A DNA stretch of 64,000 bases from Marivita sp046591575 (GCF_046591575.1 NZ_JBIQWA010000007.1:1-64000), one strand, 5' to 3'; shown: positions 26,162 through 36,296, counted from the stretch's first letter. Notes: generated from the sequence alone by a model not told the origin. Made by a program: numbers and translations.

Positions 26162-26649
26162 GGAAAGATCTCCCGAAGGCGTCGTTCATAACGAGACTTG
26201 ATCTCATCGCGTACAGCATCGGGATCGTCGGTATGCAAGCAATGCACAAGGATCGTATTGCAGTCTGCTGATAGCATCGCGGATACGGTGCCGGGTGTCA
26301 TTGTAATGGTTCCCGCAAGAACGGTAATCGCCTCGGCAGAGTTTAGGTCGATCGGAACCGGAATCCACTGAGACCGGATCGCGGTTTCACGTTTGAACAA
26401 TATGACCAATGCGACCTGAACATTGGCAACTACGATGTCCCACAGGACAATCAACCCGTATTCCACGATCTTGAGGGGTCGGTGTATCTTGGGCCGGTCA
26501 GGCCAATAGGCCGCAGTGACCATCGGGATGATCAGTCCGATGGCGGTTCCCAGGATCAGATTGCCAAGTGTGAATTTGTTCACCAGGCCAATCCAGACAA
26601 ATACCAGAACGAGGCTCAGGATAGGGTGGGGTACAAGGCGTCTAAGCAT
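26158..26649 (-). CDS. mnhE: Monovalent cation/H+ antiporter subunit E
   Basis: MnhE (MrpE/PhaE) is a membrane subunit with a cytoplasmic domain. The 163-residue product has hydrophobic segments in the first 70 residues, including VFVWIGLVNKFTLGNLILG, and the conserved ITVLAGTITMTPGTVSAMLS stretch with the I-T-M-T-P-G-T motif typical of MnhE. It lies three bases after mnhD and overlaps mnhF by four bases. Confidence 0.92.
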   Translation of the reverse strand: MLRRLVPHPILSLVLVFVWIGLVNKFTLGNLILGTAIGLIIPMVTAAYWPDRPKIHRPLKIVEYGLIVLWDIVVANVQVALVILFKRETAIRSQWIPVPIDLNSAEAITVLAGTITMTPGTVSAMLSADCNTILVHCLHTDDPDAVRDEIKSRYERRLREIFP

Positions 26650-26652
26650 CTG

Positions 26653-28185
26653 TTATCCCCCTTCATTCGGCTCTAAAACTGCCGAGATATAGCCTGCGCG
26701 GTCAAACAACTGCGCTGACGTGTTCTCAAGATATGCCGACACAGGTCCGGCAAAAACCGCAAGCCCAGCCAGCGCCCCCAGTGCAAGCATGGTTGGCGCA
26801 ACCTGTAGCGCCGTTGCCGGTGGTTTGTGCGGACCGTCTTCGGCGACAACGGGATCAGTCTGCATTGATGTGGATTTCCAGAACAAGGTACTGCCTGCGC
26901 GGGCAAAGCCGAGAATGGTCAAAAGCGACCCGATGAGAATTGCACTCCACGCCCAGACCATTGCTCCGGGGTCGCGAAGCGCATCCAAAACCAATAATTT
27001 CCCCAGAAATCCGCTCAGCGGGGGCATTCCCGCCATCGCAATCGCCGCGGCAAAGAACAGCGCAGCAAAAAGTCCGTTTTGCACGGTGGCCGGAATCGGT
27101 TTGAGAACATCTGATTGACGGCGTGTTACAACCAGATCGGCGATAAGAAACAGGCAAGCTGCGGCAAATGTTGAATGCACCATATAGTAAAGGGCCGCGG
27201 TGGTTGCCGTTTGGGTGAAGGCGGACACCGCAATCAGCAAGGTACCCATCGAACCCACGACGGAAAAGCCGATCAACGTCATCAACCGACGCGCTCCCAA
27301 CACGCCAATGGCCCCTATCGCGATTGTCACGAAAGATGCCATGAAAAGCCAGGAGTTCGCCAAGCCTTCGGTGCCTGGAACGTCCGGTCCAAACACCACT
27401 GTGTGAATCCGCAAAATGGCATAAGCGCCGACTTTTGTCATAATCGCGAACAGGGCTGCAACCGGTGCCGGTGCATTTGCGTAGGTGGCAGGCAGCCAGA
27501 ATTGGACCGGGAAAAGCGCGGCCTTGACTGCAAAAACAATCATCAAAAGGATCGCGGCAACCCGCACCAATGCGGCTTCTTCGGCCGGTATTTGCGGAAT
27601 ACGCACAGCAAGATCAGCAATATTGAGCGTCCCGGTCGAAGCGTAAAGCGTGCCAAGCGCAAAGAGAAAAAGGGTAGAGCCTGCAAGGTTCATCACCACA
27701 TATTGCAAGCCCGCCTGCATGCGATCTTTCCCGCCCGAATGAATCATCAGGCCGTAGGAGGCGATCAACAGCACCTCAAAAAATACGAAAAGGTTAAAAA
27801 CATCCCCTGTCAGGAACGCACCGCAGATGCCCATCAGCTGAAATTGGAACAGCGCATGAAAATGGCGACCGCGGTTATCCCAGCCGGTGGAGATTGCATG
27901 TATCAAGACAATCAGCGCAAGAACCGCTGTCAGCAGCACCATGAGAGCCGATAACTGATCAAGCACCAGCACAATGCCAAAAGGTGCCGGCCAGTTGCCC
28001 AACCTGTAAATATGCGTGTCGCCATCAGACGCGAGGATGACGAGGCCAATGGCAATTGCCAGAAGCAACACGGTCGATGTCGCCGATGCCACGCGTGCAA
28101 GCGTGATGTCATAACGCATCACAAACCCGATCAACGGCGCAAACATTGCCGGAAGAATGACGGGCAGAATTATCCAGTGCATCAT
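26653..28185 (-). CDS. mnhD: Monovalent cation/H+ antiporter subunit D
   Basis: MnhD (MrpD/PhaD) is a NuoN/NuoM-like proton-conducting subunit. The 510-residue product has about 14 hydrophobic helices. It carries the Proton_antipo_M family features: FNLFVFFEVLLIASYGLMIH (with the conserved Glu), a Lys in FAVKAALFPVQFWLPATYAN, and FSVVGSMGTLLIAVSAF. It overlaps the mnhC stop by four bases and is followed by mnhE three bases later. It is part of the complete operon 31410 to 25499. Confidence 0.94.
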   Translation of the reverse strand: MMHWIILPVILPAMFAPLIGFVMRYDITLARVASATSTVLLLAIAIGLVILASDGDTHIYRLGNWPAPFGIVLVLDQLSALMVLLTAVLALIVLIHAISTGWDNRGRHFHALFQFQLMGICGAFLTGDVFNLFVFFEVLLIASYGLMIHSGGKDRMQAGLQYVVMNLAGSTLFLFALGTLYASTGTLNIADLAVRIPQIPAEEAALVRVAAILLMIVFAVKAALFPVQFWLPATYANAPAPVAALFAIMTKVGAYAILRIHTVVFGPDVPGTEGLANSWLFMASFVTIAIGAIGVLGARRLMTLIGFSVVGSMGTLLIAVSAFTQTATTAALYYMVHSTFAAACLFLIADLVVTRRQSDVLKPIPATVQNGLFAALFFAAAIAMAGMPPLSGFLGKLLVLDALRDPGAMVWAWSAILIGSLLTILGFARAGSTLFWKSTSMQTDPVVAEDGPHKPPATALQVAPTMLALGALAGLAVFAGPVSAYLENTSAQLFDRAGYISAVLEPNEGG

Positions 28186-28541
28186 GCGCGCGGCTCCGTC
28201 ACGTCGTCTTTGTTGTCAGGGTCGACATTGATCTTGTCGCTATCCGCTTCGAGAAATGCACCAAGACCGATCATCACCAGAACAGCGGTCATTCCGAAAG
28301 AAATGACAATGGCAGTCAGCACCAGAGCCTGCGGCAGGGGGTCAGAATAGGCGCCATCTCCGTATTTTGACAGTATCGGAGACATGTCTATCGCCAATCG
28401 CCCGCTGGCGAACAGAAAGACATTGACCGCGTATGACAAAAGACCAAGGCCGAGGATCACGGGGAACGTCCGCAGCCTTAGCAAAAGATACACACCACCC
28501 GCCGTCAGAATGGCAACTGTGCTTGCAACCAGAATTTCCAT
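28182..28541 (-). CDS. mnhC: Monovalent cation/H+ antiporter subunit C
   Basis: MnhC (MrpC/PhaC) is a NuoK-like three-helix subunit. The open frame reaches upstream to 28604, within mnhA/B, but the ATG at 28541 (MEILVASTVAILTAGGVYLL) begins one base after the upstream stop and fits the family. The 119-residue product contains the NuoK-type segment DPLPQALVLTAIVISFGMTA, with the D-P-L-P-Q-A-L-V-L-T-A-I-V-I signature. It ends in a charged tail and overlaps mnhD by four bases. Confidence 0.94.
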   Translation of the reverse strand: MEILVASTVAILTAGGVYLLLRLRTFPVILGLGLLSYAVNVFLFASGRLAIDMSPILSKYGDGAYSDPLPQALVLTAIVISFGMTAVLVMIGLGAFLEADSDKINVDPDNKDDVTEPRA

Positions 28542-28542
28542 G

Positions 28543-31410
28543 TCAGACCTCTGCCTTGTCATTGGCACCCTGATCGCCGGGGTCATAATCCATAGCGGAC
28601 ACATTCACATCCGAAGAGGTGCCTGCCGCGCGCGCGATACGAGAGAGGCTGTACAGCATGAGCATGACCGCCCCGAGAACAGTCAGGAACACACCCAGGT
28701 CAAAGAGCATGGCTGTGGCAAGTTCAAATTCCTCGATCGGCGGCAGGTTGATATATGTGTACGAACTGGTGAGGAACGGCCGTCCGGCAAGCCATGCACC
28801 GATGCCGGTCAAACCTGCGATAACGACGCCGAACCCGATCATCGAATGATATTCGATTTTCTTGCGCTCTTGTGTCCAGGCAAACCCCGAGGCCATATAT
28901 TGCATCAAAAGGGCGATCGCGATGACAAGCCCTGCCACAAATCCGCCGCCAGGTTCGTTATGGCCGCGCAGGAAGATATAGATCCCAACCACAACGGCAA
29001 TTGGCATCAGAACGCGGGTCACAACGACCATCATCAATGGGTGGCGGTCGCGCGACCGATCGCTGGAGTAGTCTGTGTTTTTCAAACGACGCGCCGCTGG
29101 TCCGTCCAAAAGCGCATGCATGAGCGCATAGATGACAAACCCGGCAATCCCCAAGACGATGATTTCGCCATAGGTGTCATATCCGCGGAAATCCACAAGG
29201 ATCACATTCACCACATTGGTGCCTCCGCCCCCTTCATAGCTGTTGGCGATGTGGTAGCTTGAAATCGTGTCGATATCGCGCATCAGAAACGCATAGGCCA
29301 ATGCACCAACACCACTACCGGCGGTCAGCGCGATTGCTCCGTCGCGCAGTTTAAGCGCCAGCGGGCTTTCTTTGGGAGTGGTTTTCGGCAGGAAATGCAG
29401 GGCCAAAAGCAGCAACATAATGGTTACCGTTTCCACCGAGATCTGTGTCAACGCAAGATCCGGGGCAGATAGGTAGACGAACCCTGCGGATATCGACAAT
29501 CCGATGATGCCAATCAGAACCAGCGCGCGAAAGCGATGGTGATGCATCACAACCACAGACAGCGTTGCCACAACCAGCATGACCCATCCGACAGCGACAA
29601 CAAGAGGCACTGGCAACAGATCACGTGTCGGCGCGGACAATCCACTGCCGGAATAGGCGATCCAGCCCAGAGCCACGGACGTTACCGTAAAGATCGCGAG
29701 ATATCGGCTGATCGCGCCGTTATGAGACCACTCCGTGATGCCCCGGCTCAGGGATACGCTTGCGCCGACAAGCCGGTCAAAAATCGCCTTGGCTTCTGGA
29801 CGGGGCGCTTTGATCCAGGCCTTGTCCAAGGGACGGTGCATCGCCAAAAGAGCAAGGCCGCCGCCTACCGCGATGACGGACATCCAAAGCGCGGGCGTCA
29901 CGCCATGCCAGATCTTGAGGTGCGGATCGAGCGTTGCCCCGGTGACCGCACTTGCTGCGGCTGCCACAATGCCATCGGCCAGAAAAGGCATCACGCCGAT
30001 GAGCACCACCAAGGTGCACAGCAAAGCCGGTGCGGCCCACATGCCAAAGGGCGGATCATGCGGCTTGGCCGGATAGTCATCGCGTACCGGTCCTAAAAAT
30101 ACGTGCGAAATAAAGCGGAACGAATACGCCACCGACAACAGCGCGCCAAGCGTGGCCGCAATTGGCACGGCATATTGGCTGCCGAACCACGCCGTGTGCG
30201 AAGCCTCTTCCAGCATCATCTCTTTGGACAGGAACCCGTTGAAAAGGGGTATCCCCGCCATCGACAGTGCAGCAACCGTGCCAATTACAAAGGTGACAGG
30301 CATCAGATGCCTGAGCCCCCCGAGCCGTTTTATGTCGCGCGTGTGGGTTTCGTGGTCGATGATGCCTGCCGTCATAAAAAGCGCGGCTTTGAATGTCAGA
30401 TGGTTGATGATGTGGAACACCGCCGCAACCGCAGCGGCTTGTGTGCCAAAGCCCAGCAACATCGTCAGCAGGCCCAGATGACTGACAGTGGAGAAAGCCA
30501 AAAGCGCTTTCAGGTCATCTTTGAACAAAGCGATAAGCGCGCCCAGCACCATAGTGATCAAACCTGTGGTGGCCACGATGTAGAACCAGGCATCCGTACC
30601 GGCAAGCGCCGGCCACATGCGTGCCATCAGGAACACGCCGGCTTTTACCATCGTTGCAGAATGGAGATAGGCCGAAACCGGCGTCGGTGCGGCCATGGCG
30701 TGCGGCAACCAGAAATGGAACGGGAACTGCGCCGATTTGGTGAACGCGCCCAGCAATATCAGGATCAGAGCGGGCAGATACCATTCAGACGCCTTGATCT
30801 GATCACCCGCCGCCAGAATATCCGTGAGGTTGTAGCTGCCCACGATATTGCCAAGGATCAGCATCCCGCCAATCATGGCAAGCCCACCCGCACCCGTGAC
30901 CGTCAACGCCATTTTCGCGCCCTGGCGGCCCTCGGGGAGGTGTTTCCAATACCCGATAAGCAGGAAAGACGACAGTGACGTCAGCTCCCAGAAAATGAGC
31001 AAAAGCAGGATGTTGTCAGACAGCACGATTCCCAGCATCGCGCCTTGGAAGAGCAGCAGATAAGTATAGAACTGCCCCATTGGATCGTCGCCAGACAGGT
31101 AAAACCGCGCATAGAGCGTGATCAAAAGGCCGACGCCGGTGATCATACACGCAAATAGCAGGCCCAGCCCATCCAGAAAGAACGATGCCGACAATCCCAG
31201 TTGCGGCAGCCAGGCAATCTCGGCCTGGATCACCTCACCACGCAGAACTGCCGGAGCAAGGGTCAACAACATGATCAGCGCCAACGCGGTAGGAACGGCG
31301 GTGAACACCGCGCTGGAGGTGCGCCCAGCGCGGATCATGAGGCCCGGTAACAATGCGCCAATAAACGGCAGCAGCGCGATAATAACGAGAAGATGGCCGT
31401 CTTGGCTCAT
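28543..31410 (-). CDS. mnhA: Monovalent cation/H+ antiporter subunits A and B fused (PhaAB type)
   Basis: The 955-residue product joins the large NuoL-like subunit A to subunit B, as in the rhizobial PhaAB. The NuoL-like part shows LLLIFWELTSLSSFLLIGYW, FTKSAQFPFHFWLPHAMAAP, and FSTVSHLGLLTMLLGFGTQA. After about residue 800 comes the MnhB part with RVLMPIAVVVGIYIFLRGHN and EPGGGFVAGLVIAIALLMQY. More than twenty membrane helices are expected. The ATG at 31410 (MSQDGHLL) has an AAGG site. A TTG two codons upstream is possible. It is the first gene of the operon, divergent from the RND adaptor gene. Confidence 0.94.
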   Translation of the reverse strand: MSQDGHLLVIIALLPFIGALLPGLMIRAGRTSSAVFTAVPTALALIMLLTLAPAVLRGEVIQAEIAWLPQLGLSASFFLDGLGLLFACMITGVGLLITLYARFYLSGDDPMGQFYTYLLLFQGAMLGIVLSDNILLLLIFWELTSLSSFLLIGYWKHLPEGRQGAKMALTVTGAGGLAMIGGMLILGNIVGSYNLTDILAAGDQIKASEWYLPALILILLGAFTKSAQFPFHFWLPHAMAAPTPVSAYLHSATMVKAGVFLMARMWPALAGTDAWFYIVATTGLITMVLGALIALFKDDLKALLAFSTVSHLGLLTMLLGFGTQAAAVAAVFHIINHLTFKAALFMTAGIIDHETHTRDIKRLGGLRHLMPVTFVIGTVAALSMAGIPLFNGFLSKEMMLEEASHTAWFGSQYAVPIAATLGALLSVAYSFRFISHVFLGPVRDDYPAKPHDPPFGMWAAPALLCTLVVLIGVMPFLADGIVAAAASAVTGATLDPHLKIWHGVTPALWMSVIAVGGGLALLAMHRPLDKAWIKAPRPEAKAIFDRLVGASVSLSRGITEWSHNGAISRYLAIFTVTSVALGWIAYSGSGLSAPTRDLLPVPLVVAVGWVMLVVATLSVVVMHHHRFRALVLIGIIGLSISAGFVYLSAPDLALTQISVETVTIMLLLLALHFLPKTTPKESPLALKLRDGAIALTAGSGVGALAYAFLMRDIDTISSYHIANSYEGGGGTNVVNVILVDFRGYDTYGEIIVLGIAGFVIYALMHALLDGPAARRLKNTDYSSDRSRDRHPLMMVVVTRVLMPIAVVVGIYIFLRGHNEPGGGFVAGLVIAIALLMQYMASGFAWTQERKKIEYHSMIGFGVVIAGLTGIGAWLAGRPFLTSSYTYINLPPIEEFELATAMLFDLGVFLTVLGAVMLMLYSLSRIARAAGTSSDVNVSAMDYDPGDQGANDKAEV

Positions 31411-31642
31411 GATCAACCTTGTGAGATATCTGGTTCTCGATTGGATAACGAGTGTTTCATCTGCTGTAAAACAAACTCATTGTCGCAAACATAAAGTGTG
31501 GCCATTTTTCATGTGTCGCTGAATTTTCGATTGTAATGGGTGAGCTTAACAAGGTCGGTTGTTCTGTGAAAACCTGCCTTTGGTCAGATTTGCTCTATCT
31601 CGTAGCCTGCGGCGCAGCGTCGCTTTGAACAGGAGTGGTTTA
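31411..31642. promoter_or_regulatory. Divergent intergenic region between the antiporter operon and the RND efflux operon
   Basis: These 232 bases separate two divergent transcripts, so promoters for both should lie here. An in-frame extension of the adaptor ORF back to 31559 lacks a ribosome site and is judged non-coding. No confident promoter boxes or operators were identified. The first ~140 bases are relatively A/T-rich. Confidence 0.5.
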
Positions 31643-32809
31643 ATGCAGCTTTGGTCCCGCACTTGGGTGGTGATTTTATTTCTGGCCATCCCCCAGCTTT
31701 CTTTGGCGCAGGAACAGCCCGCTGGTGTTTTAACAGAACGTGTCACGGTCAATGTCATGTCCGAAACGGTCGCGGTGTTTGGCGAGGTCGTGGCCGGACG
31801 CGAAAGCGCTGTTGCCGCGCGGGTCGGCGGAATTGCCGAATTTGTTCCGGTGCAGGTCGGAGACCGGGTGAACCAAGATGATGTGCTTGCGCGTCTCGAT
31901 GTCGAATTGCTGGATATTGAGCTGGCTCAGGCAGAGGCGGAAGTTGCTATCGCTGATGCAGGTGTTGCGGTTTCTGCGGCACAACTCGACAGGGCGGAAA
32001 AGGCATTTCGGCGGGCCGAAACCCTGCGCGGCAATTCGACGATTTCGCAGGCACAGCTCGAAGAGCGCGAGAGCGATTTTGCCGAGGCAAGAGGGTCTCA
32101 GCAAGAAGCCGAGGCGCGCCTCAAGGCCTCCCAGACCGCGCTGGACCAGGCACGGTACAGATTGAACAATGCGATCGTCCGCGCCCCTTTTGATGCGGTT
32201 GTGTTGGAAGTATCCACGGAAGTTGGACAATTCATTGCCCCCGGCAGCCGGGTCGCGACATTGATCGACACAAGCGCGCTGGAGATCGAAGCGAATGTCC
32301 CGGCACGGTTTGTCGGTGCGCTTCAGCCCGATGAGCTTGTGACAGCAACAACGGATATCGGGCAGGTGGTGTCTTTGAAAATGCGAGCCATTCTGCCCAC
32401 GGAATTTTCCGCGACGCGGACCCGCCCGGTGCGGTTTGCTCTGTCCGGAGAGACAGGCGCAATTGCGGTTGGACAGACCGTGACACTTGACGTGCCGGTC
32501 AGTCAGTCGCGTGAGGCGTTGGTGGTGCCCAAGGACGCCATCATACAATCGCAAGATGGTTGGAGCGTTTTTGTCAATGAAAATGGCAAGGCGATGCCCC
32601 GAACAGTCCAAATAGGCGCGGCTTTGAACAACGCTTTTGAAGTGATTTCCGGGTTGTCTGAGGGGGACGAGGTCGTTGTGCGCGGCAATGAGAGGTTGCG
32701 TCCGGGACAGGAAATCGCGCCGTCAGGGCCTCCGCAGGCCGCGCCAGAAGACGAAGGGCGTCTTGGAAATTCTGCAGACGCGGCGGCGACGTCTGAGATC
32801 AAAGGATAA
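31643..32809 (+). CDS. RND efflux periplasmic adaptor (membrane fusion protein)
   Basis: The 388-residue product links an inner-membrane RND pump to an outer-membrane channel. It has a signal peptide (about residues 1-22, ending SLAQ), a biotinyl-lipoyl-like half (VAARVGGIAEFVPVQVGDRV), an alpha-hairpin rich in Ala, Glu and Gln (about residues 90-150), the second lipoyl half (NAIVRAPFDAVVLEVSTEVG) and beta-barrel domains, ending in a low-complexity tail. The ATG at 31643 follows AGGAG. The pump gene starts five bases after its stop. No outer-membrane TolC-type gene is adjacent, so a partner must be supplied from elsewhere. Confidence 0.9.
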   Translation: MQLWSRTWVVILFLAIPQLSLAQEQPAGVLTERVTVNVMSETVAVFGEVVAGRESAVAARVGGIAEFVPVQVGDRVNQDDVLARLDVELLDIELAQAEAEVAIADAGVAVSAAQLDRAEKAFRRAETLRGNSTISQAQLEERESDFAEARGSQQEAEARLKASQTALDQARYRLNNAIVRAPFDAVVLEVSTEVGQFIAPGSRVATLIDTSALEIEANVPARFVGALQPDELVTATTDIGQVVSLKMRAILPTEFSATRTRPVRFALSGETGAIAVGQTVTLDVPVSQSREALVVPKDAIIQSQDGWSVFVNENGKAMPRTVQIGAALNNAFEVISGLSEGDEVVVRGNERLRPGQEIAPSGPPQAAPEDEGRLGNSADAAATSEIKG

Positions 32810-32814
32810 TCGCT

Positions 32815-35800
32815 ATGGATCTGATCCGCGCATCGATTGACCGACCCATTGCGGTTGTGGCGGTTGTTTTCATGGCCGTGCTTTTTGGTGCATTGGCCTT
32901 GAGCCGCATCCCTGTTCAGCTGGCACCCGATGTGCGCAAACCGGTTGTCGTGGTTCAGACCTCGTGGCCCGGGGCGGCACCTGTGGAAATCGAGCGCGAG
33001 ATTATCAATCCGCAGGAAGACGCTTTCCGTGGTTTGGAAGGTCTTGAAATCATGACCAGCCGTTCCGAGACCGGTCAAGGGTCAGTCACGCTGGAATTCG
33101 CGACCGGATCGGATATGGGGGATATCCTGCTTTTGGTGTCGAACCGCCTGGATCGTGTCGGCGGGTATCCAAGCGAAGCCGTAGAGCCAACCCTTAACAC
33201 ATCTGGCGCAGATGACAGCCCGATCGCCTGGGTCATGGTCAAAGCGCTTGACGGGACGACGCAGCCCTTGCCGGAATTCGGTGATTTCGTGGAAGACGTG
33301 ATCAAGGAGCGCATTGAACGGGTAAATGGCGTGTCGACCGTGAATGTATATGGCGGTGTCTCGCGGGAATTGCAGATCGTGATCCGCCCCGAAGAGCTGG
33401 CCCGTCTGGGTTTGACAATCCCGGCCGTTGTGGCGCGGTTGCGTGCCGAAAACATCAGCGTTTCGGCTGGCGATGTCGAAGAAGGCAAGCGCCGCTACAC
33501 CGTGCGCGCGGATGGCAAGCTTAACACCATCGACGCAATCAATTCGGTTGTTCTGCGCAGCGAAAGCCTTGGGTCGAACGGGGCGCTGGGCCGCGTGCGT
33601 GTCGGTGATGTGGCAGATGTTGCTTTCGCTTACAAAGAAAACACGGCGCGATTGCGGTTTAGAGGTGAGCCTGCATTGGCCTTCAATGTCGTGCGCGAAC
33701 AGGGCGCGAACGTGATTTCAACAATGGAAGAGGTCAAGTCGGTCATTGTCGAGCTTGAGAACGGTCCGGTTCGGGCAAACGGCCTGACCCTTGAGCAGGT
33801 TTATGACGAAACGGTCTACATTGAAGGTGCCATTGATCTGGTGACGCAAAACATCTGGATCGGTGGTTTACTGGCGGCGGCTGTGTTGCTGATTTTCTTG
33901 CGCAGTCCTCGGGCCACGCTGGTGATCAGTATGGCAATTCCAGTGTCCATCGTTGCCACCTTTGTGGCGATGGCTGTCACAGGTCGTACGCTTAACGTGA
34001 TTTCTCTGGCGGGCATCGCATTTGCGGTTGGTATGATCGTCGATGCCGCTATCGTTGTGCTTGAAAACATCTTTCGTCACCGCGAAGAAGGCAAATCGCG
34101 CCGAGAAGCGGCCTATGTTGGTGCCAAACAGGTTTGGGGCGCGATCCTTGTATCAGCATTGACCACTGTGATGGTGTTTATTCCCATTCTGGTCATGCAG
34201 CTTGAGGCTGGACAATTGTTCAGGGACATCGCTGTTGCGATTTCGGTGTCTGTTCTTCTGTCGCTGGTTGTGGCTGTAACGGTCATTCCAGCGCTGTCCA
34301 GTCGGCTGTTGAAAGGCGGCGAAGCCAAGAAAATTCCCTTGCCGGGCATTGATCATTTCGGTCGCGGGTTTTCATGGCTGATCATGGCCTATGTGCGGTT
34401 TACAGTTCGGTTCAGGGCCGCTGGTTTGGTGATGGTTGCCGCCATTGCCACAAGCGCTGCTGTGGCGGCGTGGTTGTTTCTGCCCAAACTGGAATACTTG
34501 CCAGAGGGCAACCGCAACCTTGTCTTTGGCCTGATCATTCCGCCACCCGGATACAATCTGGAAACCACTGAAACGATTGCGCAACGCATCGAGGAGGTCG
34601 CAGAGCCGATGTGGACGGCGCGTCCGGCACTGGAAACCGAAGATGGATTGCCGGCGCTGGAATCGTTCTTCTTTGTGGCCACACCCGGTAACAGTTTTGT
34701 TGGCGCAGCTGCAATGGATGGCAGCCGCGTGGCCGAGGTTATTCCGATCCTGTCTCGTCCGATCTTTGCCGAACCCGGCACTTTTGGTTTTATGACGCAA
34801 CCGTCCTTGTTTGGCCGCGGTGTCGGTGGAGGACGATCAATAGAGTTGAATGTCTCCGGTGACGAGCTCGAAGATATCCTTGCCGTTGCCGGGCAAGCTG
34901 CCGGTCGGATCAGCCAACTGCTTCCCCGGTCAGAAGGACATCAGTTCCGCCCGCTTCCCGGACTCGAACTTGGCGCGCCAGAGGTACGCCTGATCCCGGA
35001 TCGCGTCCGCCTGGCGGATGCGGGGCTGACAACGCAGGATCTGGCGGCGACTCTGGACGCCTATAATGACGGTTTGCGGGTCGCCGAGATCAATGTGGGC
35101 AACCGGCGACTGGATCTGACCCTAAAAGGTGACAGCACGGTGTTGAGCGGACTGCGCACACAGGATGTCGGCAGTTTTCCGGTTGTCACGCCGTCGGGAC
35201 AGATTGTTCCGGCATCCGAGCTTGCAGAAGTGCGCGTGACCGCGGGGCCTACGGAGATCCGGCATCTGGAACGTCTGCGTACCGTGACTTTGGAAGTCCG
35301 GCCGTCAGACGCTCTGCCATTGGAGGCGGCTGTTGACCTTTTAGAGACTGGCGTCATCGACGTCCTGGAGGAGCAAGGGCTTCCTGCGGGTGTACGTCTG
35401 TCAGTGTCCGGGACGGCTGATCAGCTGTCGCAGACCTGGAGTGCGATTCAGATCAATCTTGGGGTGGCTTTGGTGATTGTCTTCCTTGTCATGGCGATTT
35501 TGTTCGAATCCTTTGTTCTTCCGCTTGTCGTGATGATCTCGGTCCCGGTTGCGGCCGCCGGTGGTGTTGGCGGGCTTGCGGTTTTGAACATCATTGGCAC
35601 GCAACCCCTTGATATGCTGACTTTGCTGGGCTTCGTGATTTTGGTGGGCATTGTGGTGAACAACGCGATTTTGATCGTACACCAATCTTTGTATCACTTG
35701 CGTGAAGACCAGATGTCCCCGACTGACGCGATCGAGGAGGCAACGCGCAATCGTATACGGCCGATCTTTATGTCAACGCTGACATCGGTTTGTGGAATGC

Positions 35801-35985
35801 TTCCTTTGGTGTTGTTCCCAGGAGCAGGATCAGAGCTTTACCGTGGATTGGGTGCCGTGGTGGTTGGCGGGCTGTCCATGTCGGCGTTTTTGACGCTGTT
35901 GACGGTTCCCCCGCTGTTGCGCCTTGTGCTGAAAGCACGCACATCCGAGGCAGAACGAGGTCCGGAGCCGATTGCGGCTGAGTAA
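32815..35985 (+). CDS. RND-superfamily efflux permease (HAE1-like)
   Basis: The 1056-residue product is a proton-driven exporter with 12 expected helices and two large periplasmic loops. It starts MDLIRASIDRPIAVVAVVF, and the second half repeats the fold (from about residue 875). In helix 4, near residue 407, the sequence is GMIVDAAIVVLENIFRHRE: one Asp where AcrB-like pumps have an Asp pair. Metal-exporting and some other RND groups also have a single Asp here, so this points to a subgroup rather than loss of function. The substrate cannot be predicted. It forms an operon with the adaptor gene. Confidence 0.92.
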   Translation: MDLIRASIDRPIAVVAVVFMAVLFGALALSRIPVQLAPDVRKPVVVVQTSWPGAAPVEIEREIINPQEDAFRGLEGLEIMTSRSETGQGSVTLEFATGSDMGDILLLVSNRLDRVGGYPSEAVEPTLNTSGADDSPIAWVMVKALDGTTQPLPEFGDFVEDVIKERIERVNGVSTVNVYGGVSRELQIVIRPEELARLGLTIPAVVARLRAENISVSAGDVEEGKRRYTVRADGKLNTIDAINSVVLRSESLGSNGALGRVRVGDVADVAFAYKENTARLRFRGEPALAFNVVREQGANVISTMEEVKSVIVELENGPVRANGLTLEQVYDETVYIEGAIDLVTQNIWIGGLLAAAVLLIFLRSPRATLVISMAIPVSIVATFVAMAVTGRTLNVISLAGIAFAVGMIVDAAIVVLENIFRHREEGKSRREAAYVGAKQVWGAILVSALTTVMVFIPILVMQLEAGQLFRDIAVAISVSVLLSLVVAVTVIPALSSRLLKGGEAKKIPLPGIDHFGRGFSWLIMAYVRFTVRFRAAGLVMVAAIATSAAVAAWLFLPKLEYLPEGNRNLVFGLIIPPPGYNLETTETIAQRIEEVAEPMWTARPALETEDGLPALESFFFVATPGNSFVGAAAMDGSRVAEVIPILSRPIFAEPGTFGFMTQPSLFGRGVGGGRSIELNVSGDELEDILAVAGQAAGRISQLLPRSEGHQFRPLPGLELGAPEVRLIPDRVRLADAGLTTQDLAATLDAYNDGLRVAEINVGNRRLDLTLKGDSTVLSGLRTQDVGSFPVVTPSGQIVPASELAEVRVTAGPTEIRHLERLRTVTLEVRPSDALPLEAAVDLLETGVIDVLEEQGLPAGVRLSVSGTADQLSQTWSAIQINLGVALVIVFLVMAILFESFVLPLVVMISVPVAAAGGVGGLAVLNIIGTQPLDMLTLLGFVILVGIVVNNAILIVHQSLYHLREDQMSPTDAIEEATRNRIRPIFMSTLTSVCGMLPLVLFPGAGSELYRGLGAVVVGGLSMSAFLTLLTVPPLLRLVLKARTSEAERGPEPIAAE

Positions 35986-36296
35986 ATCTTGGTTTGACGC
36001 TGATGGTGCGCAGAAACCTTCGGCATAGATCGAACAATGACCACATCTGCCCCGTCTTTCGGGGCACCACCTCGTCCACGCGGATGCTGTTGCCGAAGCT
36101 ATGGGACTAAGGCGCGGACCGCTGAATGAGAAAATCGTGAAGCTGGGTTTGGCGACGTCCAAGCTTTTGGACCCGGTGCCGCGTAAATGCGCATTCCATG
36201 TTTTTCGCGGCCTGCGGATTGTTTCATACCAAATGTCCCACCGATCCCCTATATTTGCCTCAGCACTGCAAAAGTGCATTTCTGTGGGAGGACATT
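35986..36296. other. Intergenic region before the TRAP transporter genes, with one hairpin
   Basis: This 311-base stretch has no supported gene. An ORF that could extend the TAXI protein upstream to 36198 has no ribosome site. A hairpin TGCCCCG/CGGGGCA at 36048-36066 with a five-base loop lies 62 bases after the RND stop. It has no T run, so it could be a weak terminator or simply an mRNA-stabilising structure for the RND transcript. The TRAP promoter should lie between it and 36297. Confidence 0.5.

Noticed and set aside
27175..27954. Long plus-strand open frame opposite mnhD
   Set aside because: The translation is very basic and His/Gln-rich, as expected for the antisense of membrane-protein codons, and no domain is recognisable.
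30103..30978. Long plus-strand open frame opposite mnhA
   Set aside because: Same reason: an antisense shadow of the antiporter gene with no recognisable domain.
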